A DNA stretch of 39,528 bases from an uncultured Cyclobacteriaceae bacterium (lineage in GTDB: Bacteria; Bacteroidota; Bacteroidia; Cytophagales; Cyclobacteriaceae): positions 1 to 39,528 of the forward strand of contig CALGOB010000130.1 of the NCBI GenBank assembly GCA_937958005.1. The letters are read 5' to 3'. A model generated the notes under the pieces. That model did not search any database and was not told where the DNA came from. It saw nothing but the letters and a program-made list of their open reading frames with translations. Of this stretch, positions 26,165 through 35,500 are shown in pieces. How positions within the stretch are numbered: the first letter of the stretch is position 1; each line of letters starts with the position of its first letter. Position numbers and translations under genes: made by a program.

Positions 26165-26401
26165 TTACTTTGCGTTTTCTTCTAAGTAAGTTATAGCGTC
26201 TCCTACAGTTGCGATATTTTCAGCTTGATCATCAGGAATAGAAAGATTAAATTCTTTTTCGAATTCCATGATCAATTCAACAGTATCCAAAGAGTCCGCT
26301 CCTAAATCATTTGTAAAACTTGCTTTTTCAGTTACTTCTGATTCCTCTACTCCTAGTTTGTCGATAATAATCGCTGTTACTTTGTTTGCTATTTCAGACA
26401 T
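26165..26401 (-). CDS. acpP: Acyl carrier protein
   Basis: A 78-aa acidic carrier protein of type II fatty acid synthesis. The phosphopantetheine attachment site is S37 in [16 protein letters not shown], the canonical motif. First gene of the acpP-fabF-rnc-nadE cluster, with a promoter candidate 30-60 bp upstream. Length is exactly as expected. Confidence 0.98.
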   Translation of the reverse strand: MSEIANKVTAIIIDKLGVEESEVTEKASFTNDLGADSLDTVELIMEFEKEFNLSIPDDQAENIATVGDAITYLEENAK

Positions 26402-26430
26402 TCTTAATAATGTTTAGTTAAAATACGCTG

Positions 26431-26462
26431 CAAAGAAATACATAAAAGTAAATAATGTCAAA
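26431..26462 (-). promoter_or_regulatory. Bacteroidota-type promoter candidate for acpP
   Basis: Read on the minus strand: TTTG (26462-26459), a 20-base spacer, then TTTCTTTG (26438-26431). This fits the -33 TTTG and -7 TAnnTTTG consensus with one mismatch in the -7 box, and lies 30 bp before the acpP start. Confidence 0.45.
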
Positions 26463-26498
26463 CTATTTTTTTAAAGTTCAAATTCCAGACATTTAGAT

Positions 26499-26506
26499 TA
26501 TTTTTG
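26499..26506 (+). promoter_or_regulatory. -7 promoter element for the IPExxxVDY-pyk operon
   Basis: TATTTTTG is a perfect TAnnTTTG match, 52 bp before the start at 26559. No TTTG is present at the expected -33 distance, so support is partial. Confidence 0.35.
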
Positions 26507-26558
26507 TTTGCAGGAATAAAAGCCCTTAAAATTTTCATAAAAACATTCAATAACTCTC

Positions 26559-26993
26559 ATGCATTTGAAGAAAAATAAGCTCAAGATCGATGTACTTTAT
26601 GATTTTGATTTGCTAGGCGTTATTACTTCAGTAAAGGAGTATAAATTAGCTTGGATTATGAATCAGTGCCCTTCTTGTAGTTTTATAAAGGCCTCTGATA
26701 TACAGATTGAATTCGTAGGATTGAAAAACATTACTATTTCAAATTTTAAATTTGAGACTGAACATACCGCTATTTATTTATTAAAAAACAGGCTTGTATT
26801 TAATGATATTTTATCTGATAAATATCTTGTTCCAGAATTAAAACAGTTTGATTATTTCGTGAAAATAGATGGAGAGAGTGAATTATTTCCGACAAATGCT
26901 ATCTTAGCAACTTTAAAGAATTCTGATAGTGTAGAATATGCAACAACATTAGATCCCAATACACTAAAACAAAAAGAGAACTTTATATTTTGA
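26559..26993 (+). CDS. IPExxxVDY-family protein
   Basis: A 144-aa protein of a family restricted to Bacteroidota and named for a conserved motif. Visible features are an N-terminal KIDVLYDFDLLGVITSVKEY, where the family has a similar DYDFELIGI segment, and the name motif as VPELKQFDYFVKI near residues 95-107. No signal or membrane segment. Four bp separate it from pyk, and adjacency to pyruvate kinase is the family's usual context, so co-transcription and a functional link are likely. The molecular role is unknown. Confidence 0.85.
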   Translation: MHLKKNKLKIDVLYDFDLLGVITSVKEYKLAWIMNQCPSCSFIKASDIQIEFVGLKNITISNFKFETEHTAIYLLKNRLVFNDILSDKYLVPELKQFDYFVKIDGESELFPTNAILATLKNSDSVEYATTLDPNTLKQKENFIF

Positions 26994-26997
26994 TGAA

Positions 26998-28425
26998 ATG
27001 AACAAAAGTGACTTTAACAGATCAAAGATTGTGGCTACTGTAGGCCCAGCCAGTAATAACAAGGAAACTCTCCAACAGTTAATAGATGCTGGGGCAAATG
27101 TTTTTCGTTTAAATTTTTCGCACGGCACTCATGACGATCACCTAAAAGTAATTAAGCTGGTGCGTGAACTCAATGAAGAAAATGGAACTCATGTAGCATT
27201 GTTACAAGATTTACAAGGGCCAAAAATAAGAACGAATCTTATAGAAGGAGGAGAAACCACCATCGTAGCAGGTGACAAATTAACGATCACTACTGAACAG
27301 GTAGAGGGAAATAGCGAAATTATTAGTACGACATATACTTCTTTACCTGAAGATGTTAAACCAGGAGAAATGATCTTGATAGATGATGGAAAACTGGAAT
27401 TGACTGTTGAGGAAACTACTGATAGTAAAGTAATTACTAAAGTAGTCTATGGTGGCTCATTAAAATCTAGAAAGGGAATTAATTTGCCTCAGAGTACTAT
27501 TTCTGCACCATCATTGACAGATAAGGATGTGACTGACCTTGGGTTTGGCCTTACACAGGAAGTGGATTGGATTGCTCTTTCTTTTGTAAGGAGTGCAGAG
27601 GATATTGTTGATTTGAAAAAAAGAATTAAGGAAGCGGGAACTCATTCTAAGGTAGTTGCCAAGATAGAAAAACCTGAAGCTCTTGAGAATATAGACGAGA
27701 TTCTAGAGGAGACAGACGGTGTTATGGTGGCTAGGGGAGACCTTGGAGTTGAGATTGAGATGGAAGATGTTCCTATCTGGCAAAAGATCATTGTAGAAAA
27801 ATGTAACAAACTGGGCAAACCCGTAATCATTGCTACCCAAATGATGGAGAGCATGATCGATAACCCAAGACCTACGCGTGCAGAGACTAATGATGTGGCA
27901 AATGCAGTATTAGATGGTGCAGATGCTCTTATGCTGTCTGCAGAGTCAGCCTCTGGTAAATATCCTGTATTGGCAGTCAAGAGCATGGCCAGAACAATTA
28001 ATGCGACAGAATCTAAAAAGAAAGAAGTATATAATAAGTTTACAGAGACTGGTGACAAAGAAAATACAGGTACTATGTTGATTAGGTCAGCCTGTCAATT
28101 ATCTAGAAATGCTGACGCTAAGGCGATAATAAGTATGACTAAGTCTGGGTTTACTGGTTATGAAGTTGCGAAACATAGGCCTGAGGCACAAATTTACATA
28201 TTCACTGGAGACAAAAAATTAATAAACCAAATGAGCCTTGTTTGGGGAGTTAGGGGCTTTTGGTATGATAAAATGGAAAGTATTAATAAAACTTTTGAAG
28301 ACTTGCAGGCTAAATTGAAGACAACGGGCCTACTAGATACAGGAGATATTGTAATTAATACTGCTTCTATGCCACTTCATTGGAGTGGACATACAAATAT
28401 GTTAAAAATCAATGAAGTAGAATAG
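26998..28425 (+). CDS. pyk: Pyruvate kinase
   Basis: Final step of glycolysis: phosphoenolpyruvate plus ADP to pyruvate plus ATP. At 475 aa it is the normal length. Key runs: RSKIVATVGPASNN at the start, VFRLNFSHGTHDDH, QDLQGPKIR, the catalytic-lysine helix VVAKIEKPEALENIDEI, GVMVARGDLGVE, VIIATQMMESM and PTRAETNDVANAVLDG. The C-terminal allosteric domain is complete and ends with a short LKINEVE tail. It follows the IPExxxVDY gene by 4 bp. Two 3' hairpins end the transcript. Confidence 0.97.
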   Translation: MNKSDFNRSKIVATVGPASNNKETLQQLIDAGANVFRLNFSHGTHDDHLKVIKLVRELNEENGTHVALLQDLQGPKIRTNLIEGGETTIVAGDKLTITTEQVEGNSEIISTTYTSLPEDVKPGEMILIDDGKLELTVEETTDSKVITKVVYGGSLKSRKGINLPQSTISAPSLTDKDVTDLGFGLTQEVDWIALSFVRSAEDIVDLKKRIKEAGTHSKVVAKIEKPEALENIDEILEETDGVMVARGDLGVEIEMEDVPIWQKIIVEKCNKLGKPVIIATQMMESMIDNPRPTRAETNDVANAVLDGADALMLSAESASGKYPVLAVKSMARTINATESKKKEVYNKFTETGDKENTGTMLIRSACQLSRNADAKAIISMTKSGFTGYEVAKHRPEAQIYIFTGDKKLINQMSLVWGVRGFWYDKMESINKTFEDLQAKLKTTGLLDTGDIVINTASMPLHWSGHTNMLKINEVE

Positions 28426-28444
28426 ATACTTCTTAAAATATAAG

Positions 28445-28465
28445 AAATCCTTCGATAGGATTTTT
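28445..28465 (+). terminator. Intrinsic terminator of pyk
   Basis: 7-bp stem AAATCCT / AGGATTT with a 5-nt loop, followed by TT, 19 bp after the pyk stop. The T run is short (five in all with the stem). Confidence 0.6.
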
Positions 28466-28471
28466 AAATGT

Positions 28472-28529
28472 CAGTTTGTGTTTGAGAAAATAATCAAATT
28501 AATCAATATTTTTTCTTGGACACAGACTG
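28472..28529 (+). terminator. Long wobble-paired hairpin in the pyk 3' region
   Basis: Arms of 19 nt (28472-28490 and 28511-28529) pair at every position in plus-strand RNA: 15 Watson-Crick pairs and four G-U wobbles, loop 20 nt, then TTATTATTTTAT. On the minus strand the wobbles would be A-C mismatches, so the structure belongs to the pyk transcript. A second terminator or a 3' stabilising stem are both possible. Confidence 0.55.
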
Positions 28530-28640
28530 TTATTATTTTATAGGTATATGTTTTGATAAATCCCTTTTAAGGTATTTTAATAAGATTCTATAGATATATC
28601 ACTGCTTGAAAAGAATTTGATGTATTACCCATTATCACTT

Positions 28641-28691
28641 TAGATGACTGTTAGTTATGGTTTGCATCAAATTTCTATTGCATCATTCGGG
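28641..28691 (-). repeat. Family B repeat, one-end fragment
   Basis: 51 bp matching the left end of family B in reverse: ATGACTGTTAGTTATGGTTT followed by GCATCAAATTTCTATTGCATCATTCGGG in two parts, then TTTAATTAA. The other half is missing. The rest of the gap (28530-28790) shows no gene. Confidence 0.8.
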
Positions 28692-28790
28692 TTTAATTAA
28701 CTAGTATCTGTCTCTCAGAATTATGGGTTTAGGCAATTTTACAAAATTTTAAGCATATGGGAATGATAGTCATATTGTAGTGATAAACTC

Positions 28791-30362
28791 TCAATTAGGT
28801 ATTTCCTTGAGAGATAGTGGTTCTACTAAGACAACTTCCTCTCTATCTACGATTACTTGACCAGCGATCATTCCTTTAGGTTTTCTTACATATTTTTTAG
28901 GAGTGAAAATCACTGGACACAAAGAGTCATTTTTTCTTTTTGAGTAGTATGCCGCCAATTGAGCAGCCTTTTCTATAACGTTCTTTGGGAATTCTTTACC
29001 AGGGAGATTTTTAATAATTACATGAGAACCGCTTACATCTTTTGCATGAAGCCATAGGTCATCTTTATGGGCAAATTTTTGGGTTAACAGATCATTGTTT
29101 TTGGCATTTCTTCCTATCAGTATGACCCATTCATCTATTGTGTACTTTTTAAAAGTTTCTACTTCTTCTTGTTGTGAGTGATGCTGGATTAATTTATTTT
29201 GTTTGGCAAACTTTCTCAGGTCTTTCAGGGATTCTATCGTGGAGATTTGTGCTAGGAGAGCCTCTAGCTTGCTTTTTTCACTTTCTTTTGTTTGCAAATT
29301 TTCATAAAGTTTATCTATTTCTATTTTCTGATTTTTTGACTTGCGGTAATAGATCTCAGCATTTTTTTGCGGAGAAAGGTCTTTTTTAATTTTTATCTTG
29401 ATTTCTTCATTTTTATAAAAATCAAAGAGAACTACATTTGATTTATTAGCAGGTATTTGATGGATATTAGCCATGAGAATATCTGCTAACTCCTTATGTC
29501 TGGCCGTATCTTCTATATGCTGTAGTTTATCAAATGTTTTTTTAAGGTAATTATTAGACTGTTTGATTTTTTTATTTAATAACCTGATTAGGTGATCTTG
29601 TTCTTTTGTAAGGAAAAAGATTTTAGTATATTGATAATAGAACTCATTGGACGCTTTGATTGGATCAGATGTGTTTTTAACTGTTAGTGTGTCTTGTGTT
29701 GCTGGAGGAAATAAACTTAATTTGGGAATTTCCCCTTCTTTTTCTGTAAAAATATAAATATCCCTCTCCATCTCTTTTAATATTTGCTGCACAATTTGAT
29801 AATTCTCCGCAGTTTTTTCTTCATTGAACCCAGATAATGCCAAAGAATGTTTAGTATTTTTATCAAAAGTTGGGTAGATGTCTATTCCATTTTTGAGAAA
29901 ATTTTCTTTACTTTGGTTAATGTGTCTGTCTAGGTTTTTGATATTTAATGAAAGATCAAATTTCATTTGACTGTTAAATAACGTAACCTGTTGACCATCT
30001 CTGTATAAAATTATATTGGAGCGTTTACCATGCATTTTAAAGAGAAGTTGAAAACCCTTTTCAAATAAAATAGAAAAGCTTCTCTCATTTTTGAATTGAT
30101 GGATGCCTGTGACTTTTAATTCCAATATTTCAGGGAATAAGTTTATGCTATTTTTTCTGGCCCTGGCAAATTCTTCAGGAAACGTCAAACAGGCAAATTG
30201 TGTACTTAGCAGAGCTTTAATATGGAACTCTTCTCTTCCATTCAGGAACGAAAGGATTAACTCGTCTTTATTCTGTGAAAACGCTTCTATAAGCTCAAAA
30301 TTCATCAGTTTTGCTTGAAGTTGAGCTGAGAGCCTTTTAATGAAATAGTAGTTAAGGTGCAT
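28791..30362 (-). CDS. NFACT-family ribosome quality-control protein (RqcH/Rqc2-like)
   Basis: A 523-aa homologue of RqcH/Rqc2, which binds stalled 60S/50S ribosomal subunits and adds Ala tails to nascent chains. NFACT-N begins MHLNYYFIKRLSAQLQAKL and contains FSQNKDELILSFL and LLFKMHGKRSNIILY; a central coiled coil spans about 275-390 (KKIKQSNNYLKKTFDKLQ and onward); the NFACT-R domain (DUF814) near 405-515 has LIGRNAKNNDLLTQKF, KDDLWLHAKDVSGSHVII, the ribosome-binding face with the conserved D-R/W-LH signature. Somewhat shorter than Bacillus RqcH (about 570 aa), typical of Bacteroidota. Stands alone. Adhesin (FbpA) annotations of this family are superseded by the ribosomal role. Confidence 0.9.
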   Translation of the reverse strand: MHLNYYFIKRLSAQLQAKLMNFELIEAFSQNKDELILSFLNGREEFHIKALLSTQFACLTFPEEFARARKNSINLFPEILELKVTGIHQFKNERSFSILFEKGFQLLFKMHGKRSNIILYRDGQQVTLFNSQMKFDLSLNIKNLDRHINQSKENFLKNGIDIYPTFDKNTKHSLALSGFNEEKTAENYQIVQQILKEMERDIYIFTEKEGEIPKLSLFPPATQDTLTVKNTSDPIKASNEFYYQYTKIFFLTKEQDHLIRLLNKKIKQSNNYLKKTFDKLQHIEDTARHKELADILMANIHQIPANKSNVVLFDFYKNEEIKIKIKKDLSPQKNAEIYYRKSKNQKIEIDKLYENLQTKESEKSKLEALLAQISTIESLKDLRKFAKQNKLIQHHSQQEEVETFKKYTIDEWVILIGRNAKNNDLLTQKFAHKDDLWLHAKDVSGSHVIIKNLPGKEFPKNVIEKAAQLAAYYSKRKNDSLCPVIFTPKKYVRKPKGMIAGQVIVDREEVVLVEPLSLKEIPN

Positions 30363-30398
30363 TAGATCTTTTGGGTGAAAACAATCATTTAAATTTAA

Positions 30399-30545
30399 AT
30401 GGTATTTTTTCTAACTAGCATTTATTCTAGCAATAGATTTGGCCATTCTAACTCAAATATCGAAGATAATTTTAACTTAAACGTACTGGATGCTTTAGAC
30501 TTTGAAAATGGAGTAACGATTGATGGTTCTAGAGGGGCTTATTAA
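30399..30545 (+). CDS. Possible 48-aa peptide or gene remnant
   Basis: An ATG-started frame MVFFLTSIYSSNRFGHSNSN continuing to ALDFENGVTIDGSRGAY and a TAA. The C-terminal half looks protein-like, but I recognise no family. It could be a short gene or the tail of a lost larger one, since 37 bp upstream is the divergent NFACT start. A plus-strand terminator-like hairpin at 30873 would suit a transcript from here. Confidence 0.22.
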   Translation: MVFFLTSIYSSNRFGHSNSNIEDNFNLNVLDALDFENGVTIDGSRGAY

Positions 30546-30603
30546 TTAGTTTGATATAGGCACTTAACAAATATGATGGTCTTATTACTGTCATCTGACT
30601 GTT

Positions 30604-30734
30604 ATACCCATTTGTGTTTATAGCGGTGTATAAGATGTTTTAGTAAATTTGATTTTGACAAAGCGATTCCCCGCTGGGACAAAAAAAACAAGAATAGCAT
30701 CGCTATGATAGTGTTTTTAACACATGGCAAATAT
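30604..30734 (+). repeat. Family C repeat, copy 1
   Basis: 131 bp matching 39342-39472 along its length: ATACCCATTT, TAAATTTGATTTTGACAAAG, TTCCCCGCTG.GACAAAAAA, and a small stem ATAGC-ATC-GCTAT, then GTGTTTTTAAC and CATGG. No open frame shared by both copies. It is followed within 5 bp by a family B element. Confidence 0.82.
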
Positions 30735-30738
30735 TAAA

Positions 30739-30824
30739 CCCGAATGATGCATTAGACTTTTAAGAGAAAATCATAAATGACTGTTAGTTATGGTTTGCAT
30801 CAAATTTCTATTGCATCATTCGGC
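30739..30824 (-). repeat. Family B repeat, 86-bp internally deleted form
   Basis: Both ends of family B are present: CCCGAATGATGCATTAGA at 30739-30756 and the inverse ending TTGCATCATTCGGC at 30824, flanked by TTAAA on both sides. The interior of about 90 bp is missing; the junction, read in reverse, joins CTAACAGTCATTTA directly, matching the internal direct repeats of the full-length element at both breakpoints. That is what slippage or recombination between those repeats would leave. Confidence 0.85.
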
Positions 30825-30872
30825 TTAAATGTGCTCTTATAAATCTAAATTGGTATTAGTCCCTTCGTCTCA

Positions 30873-30905
30873 GCAAGGTCTTCTGCAAGAAGTCTTGCGT
30901 TTTTT
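30873..30905 (+). terminator. Intrinsic-terminator-like hairpin without an assigned gene
   Basis: GCAAG / CTTGC outer stem (30873-30877 and 30894-30898) enclosing TTCT / AGAA, followed by G and six T. This is a textbook plus-strand terminator shape, yet the only plus-strand candidates upstream are the 48-aa frame and repeats C and B. The run from 30906 to 31124 shows no gene. Confidence 0.5.
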
Positions 30906-31124
30906 AGCCCCAACAATCATGCGGGGTAAAACCTCACAATCTTATTTTTAGGATTTCAGCAGCACTCATTTGATTGAATTGGTTTAAATAGGGTGACCCA
31001 CCATCATCCTATATTTTAATACATCTTATTTGTTGTCCATCTAAATGGCAATAAGATCTCATGCAAAAAGCCTATTGCGAATCCGATAATATCCTAGGTT
31101 GGGAACTAACTTTATAGACAAATT

Positions 31125-31886
31125 CTAAATAGATATTTGAAGCCCGTCAAACGCTAAAGAGACATTTTTAGGTAATTCATCCTTTACATTTCTATATTTA
31201 CCAAGCTTATGGCTTATATGAGTTAGGTATGCTTTTTCTGGTTTGAGCTCTTCTATTAATTCAAGAGCTTGCTCTAAGTTAAAATGAGAAATGTGTTTTT
31301 CTTTTTGTAGCGCATTCAGTACTAGTATTTTGCTTCCTTTTATCTTTTCCTTTTCAACTTCCGAAATATAGTTTGCATCTGTAATGTAGGTGAAATCATG
31401 AATTCTAAAGCCTAATACTGGAAGCTTATAATGCATCACTTCAATTGGGATTATTTGAGTATTCTTAATCTGAAAACAATCCTTGTTTATTTCATTGACT
31501 GTAATTTGTGGGACTCCTGGATACTTCTTTTCAGCAAAAACATAAGCAAATTCACATTTTAATTGATCCAAAACCTCTTTGGTAGCATATATGGGCATAT
31601 CCACCCCTTGCTTGAAGTTAAAGCTTCGAATATCGTCCATTCCTGCTGTGTGGTCTTTATGAGCATGTGTAAACAATACACCATCTAACCTTTTTACTCT
31701 TTCACGAAGCATTTGCTGCCTGAAATCTGGTCCAGTATCTACTACAAGACAGAGGTCATCTACTTCTATGTAGATAGATGCTCTCAGTCTATTATCTTGG
31801 AAATCTATTGATTGACAAACTTCACATTCACAACCAATTACAGGTACTCCTTGGCTTGTTCCAGTGCCTAAAAAAGTGATATTCAA
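31125..31886 (-). CDS. MBL-fold metal-dependent hydrolase (PhnP-like)
   Basis: A 253-aa metallo-beta-lactamase-fold phosphodiesterase. It starts ITFLGTGTSQGVPVIGC, the GTGTSxGVP loop of the PhnP group. A CECEVC cluster (19-24) may bind a structural zinc. The catalytic signature is THAHKDH (H74, H76, D78, H79), followed by DDIRSFNF, VMHYKLPVLGFRI and YITDANYIS with the later metal ligands, and LTHISHKLG at the C-terminus. PhnP-like enzymes cleave cyclic ribose phosphates, but the substrate here is unknown. Last gene of the hybrid-kinase operon, overlapping the 91-aa gene by 4 bp. Confidence 0.9.
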   Translation of the reverse strand: MNITFLGTGTSQGVPVIGCECEVCQSIDFQDNRLRASIYIEVDDLCLVVDTGPDFRQQMLRERVKRLDGVLFTHAHKDHTAGMDDIRSFNFKQGVDMPIYATKEVLDQLKCEFAYVFAEKKYPGVPQITVNEINKDCFQIKNTQIIPIEVMHYKLPVLGFRIHDFTYITDANYISEVEKEKIKGSKILVLNALQKEKHISHFNLEQALELIEELKPEKAYLTHISHKLGKYRNVKDELPKNVSLAFDGLQISI

Positions 31887-32158
31887 AGTTCTAAATCGGT
31901 TTGAGCAATTTCAAAGAAAAATTTTCTATTTTTTTCACTTAGCAAATTTACGTCAATATCTACTGATTTGAGAATTTCCAATAAACAGTTGATTTTACCA
32001 TCTATTGGGAAATATTTGTTTACAATAGCGATTTTAGTGTCTTTTAGGACACAATACCCTGATTGGAAATTCCCTTTTTCATACCTAAGCACATAGTCTG
32101 ATTCAGAAAAGATATCTTCTAATTTATTGAGTAAGTGTTTGGTATATTTTATTTGCAT
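31883..32158 (-). CDS. Small hypothetical protein in a signalling operon
   Basis: A 91-aa soluble protein I cannot place. Visible: an N-terminal helix MQIKYTKHLLNKLEDIFSES, two beta strands (VLRYEKGNFQSGYCVLKD and KIAIVNKYFP), and a C-terminal helix. The gene overlaps the response regulator upstream by one base and the MBL gene downstream by 4, so it is translated as part of this operon and is real. Strand-rich middle with GxCxxL suggests a small alpha/beta fold. Likely related to its partners by regulation, not by known function. Confidence 0.7.
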   Translation of the reverse strand: MQIKYTKHLLNKLEDIFSESDYVLRYEKGNFQSGYCVLKDTKIAIVNKYFPIDGKINCLLEILKSVDIDVNLLSEKNRKFFFEIAQTDLEL

Positions 32159-32517
32159 TAATCAAGGTATTTTTTTACTACTTCTACCATATTGTCATAA
32201 TTAAGCGGTTTGGGCAGATAATCATCTATACCCGCTTCCTTAAAATCTTGTATAGAATAGTTTTTAGCATTTCCTGTAATGGCGATAATTGGAATGTCCA
32301 ATTGGTCAGCTCTTATTTTTCTGGCACATTCCATGCCATCCATAATGGGCATATTGATATCCATTAAAATAAGATCATAAGTATTTTTAGCTAATTTATC
32401 CATCACTTGCTGCCCGTTTTTAACTGAAGTGATTTGATAATTCTGAATACTGAGTATTCTTTTCGTTAAGTTCTGTATAACAGAACTATCCTCTGCTACT
32501 ATTATTTTCTTTGACAT
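32158..32517 (-). CDS. Single-domain CheY-like response regulator
   Basis: A 119-aa receiver domain with no output domain. It has the acidic pair IVAEDSS, the phosphoacceptor D53 in LILMDINMPIMDG, the Thr in IAITGNA and the lysine in DYLPKPLNYDN. It lies 3 bp after the hybrid kinase and shares its stop region with the next gene. It is well placed to accept phosphate from the HPt domain of that kinase, completing a phosphorelay, but it would need a further partner for output. Confidence 0.94.
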   Translation of the reverse strand: MSKKIIVAEDSSVIQNLTKRILSIQNYQITSVKNGQQVMDKLAKNTYDLILMDINMPIMDGMECARKIRADQLDIPIIAITGNAKNYSIQDFKEAGIDDYLPKPLNYDNMVEVVKKYLD

Positions 32518-32520
32518 GCT

Positions 32521-35500
32521 CTAGTTTTCAAGTATATTATGATAATGTTCCTGAAACTCCTCATATGCTTGTTGGAGTCGAAGTAAATCATTTTCAATTT
32601 CTACAAAGTTATGTTCTTTTAACTTTTTTTCCATGATTGTTGCCTGATTTGCTAGTTTCTCAACACCTAAAGTACCTGCATTGCCTTTTAAAGTATGTAA
32701 TTCTAGCCGAATACCTTCGTAGTTTCCTTTATTAAAATACTCTTTACTATTATTTATTTGTTCTTCCGTCTCAATATCAAAATCACCCAATACACTTTTT
32801 ATCAATTCAAAACCGCCATATTTAAATAATTGATTTAATGTATTTTGATTAATGATCAGATCTTCTGTCGCTTCCACAAAGACATCTGTGCTGACAGTAA
32901 TTGGTTCAAACGAAATCCACTCTTTTACTTTTTTTATTAGTAGATTGGCTTTAATGGGCTTGGACATGTAATCATCTAAACCTTGTTTTAGGAATTTTTC
33001 TCTGTCTTCTTCCATTGAGTAAGCTGTCATAGCTACAATAGGGGGGAGGGTTAGGCCTTTAATTCTTTTGATCTTTTGAGTGGCTTCTACTCCATCCATT
33101 CCGGGCATTTGGATATCCATAAATATCAAGTCGTACTTATTAGATTTTACCTTTTCTATAGCTTTAATGCCATTGTCAGCTTCATTTATATCGCACCCTG
33201 ACTTTGTTAGTATTTGGCAGGCTACTTTTCTGTTAACAGCGTTGTCGTCTACAATCAAGATTTTAGGTTTAGTTTCAGTAAATTGTTTGAGAATCCTATT
33301 GTCTTCCTTTTTATTAGTTAGTGATACTTCTGTTTCCTCAGGTACGTCAGCTTGGAAGGTAAACCAAAAAGTACTACCTAACCTAGGCGTACTGACAACC
33401 CCAATTTCCCCGTTCATAGAATTGACCAGTTCCTTTGAAATGGCAAGCCCTAACCCAGTACCGCTGTAGTTTTTTGTACTTGAAGTGTCTACTTGACTAA
33501 AACTTTGGAAAAGTTTTTCTTGGTCGTTTTTGCTAATACCAATGCCATTGTCTTTCACTTGAACTTTTAATAGATAGACTCCTCCAGAATGTTCTATCAT
33601 TTTAATATTCAAGTTAATGTTTCCTTTATTATTGGAGAATTTGATGGCATTAGAAGTAAGATTTGATAAAACTTGTATCAAACGTGTTTCATCAGCTTTG
33701 ACTATGTCAGGAACATTTTTGTCTACATGGTAGTATAAATCTGTATTATTAAGGTTAGCCTGTTGTGAATATAAGTCATATAATTTCTCAAATGTCTCTA
33801 CAAGCCTAACAGGTTGCTTTCTCAACTCCATTTTTCCAGCCTCTATTTTAGATAGATCTAGAATATCATTCAGGATATTTAAGAGGGTCTCCGAAGACTT
33901 TTGTATGGTTTTTACATACTCTCTTTGCTCTTCATTGAGTTCAGTGCTTCCTATCAAGTCTATCATACCTATGATGCCATTCATAGGGGTTCTGATTTCA
34001 TGACTCATGTTGGCTAAAAAGCGTTCTTTGATTTTTAATGAACGTTCTGCTATTTCTTTAGCTTGCATTAGCTCTAGGTTCGCATTTTTAAGCTGCGTGA
34101 TATCTCTGGCTACTCCTTCTATTTCAAAAATATTCCCTCTTCTTTGAATCAGTCTAATGTTTATGATACATTGTAGCTTATTTTTGTCTTTTGAGACTAA
34201 AGTTCCTTCAAAGTTCCTGACACTTTTCTGATCAAATAACTCTTCTAGTAAAACATCAGTATTAGATACGGAATTGAAATATTTTTGAATTTTTTGACCA
34301 ATAATCTCATCAGGCAAATACCCTAAAACCTCGGATATTGAAGGACTGATCATTGAGATCCTTCCATTTAAATGACACCTGAAATAAATATCTTGAAAAG
34401 ATTCAAAAATTGTACGGAATTTCTCCTCACTTTCTGCCAGCCCAATCTCTACTAGTTTCTTTTCTGTAATATCATTGGCAATCACTGAAATTTCATCTAT
34501 CCTTCCACCCTTTAAGTAAATTGGATTAAGAAAAACATCCCTCCATACTTTTTTGCCATCTTTAGTGATAAGGCCAGTTTGAAAATTGACAATGGACCCT
34601 TGGAATGCTTCATCATATCTTTTACTCCAAAATTCTTTTACTTTATCAGGGTAAGCATTGATGAATTTATTGATGAACGTATCCCCTAATTGAGGTTCTA
34701 TTCCATAGTAGTCGTCTAATGCTTCAGAGTAATTTTGATTAAAAGAGGTAAACCTATATTTCCTGTCAATTGACCATATCTGGTGAGTACTACTCTCAAA
34801 AATCGCAGCCAGTCTCGCTCCTTGATTGTGGATTTTTTCCTCTTGAACTTTTCTTTCCATAGCCAGACTTACCTGACTGGAAATAAAATCTAATAACTCT
34901 AAGTCTTGATTATTATAAGCCCCCGAATCTTTTTGAGAGTAAATGGAAAGAACACCTATTGCTTCCCCACCAATACTGATAGGGACACCAAGCCATAACT
35001 TGGGCGGGTAACTGATCTCTTTATTCAATAATAAATCCTCTAACTTTTTACCATATAAAATGACTGGTTTATTTATGTCTAATGTATGCTTGCCAAATAT
35101 GGCATCAACTAATTTTAAATTTTCATGAATTGAATCATCGCCGTTTTCATTGATAAAAAAAGGGAAAGAAAATTCATCTTCCTGATTACCTTTTACCATG
35201 ATGGACATGTTCCTAACTGATAGCATTCTATTAAGCTCTTCATAAATATTATGATAAATAATACTTAGATTGGAACTTGTGATAGTTAGGTTGGCAATTT
35301 TATAAAAAAGACTTTGCGCATTCTCAGCCCTAATTCTTTCAGTGATGTCATAGAATACCGCTCTATACTCTACTGCTTCTTCATCTTCTATGACACAGGT
35401 GACCTTTCCAGAGACATAGATGTTTTTACCAGTTTTAGATGTAAAAACGGTTTCAAACTTCTCGATCTTTTCCCCTTTTTCAAGTTCTAATAGTTTACTG

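Noticed and set aside
27642-28058. 138-aa reverse-strand frame within pyk
   Set aside because: Lies wholly antisense to a strongly conserved gene and has no family features.
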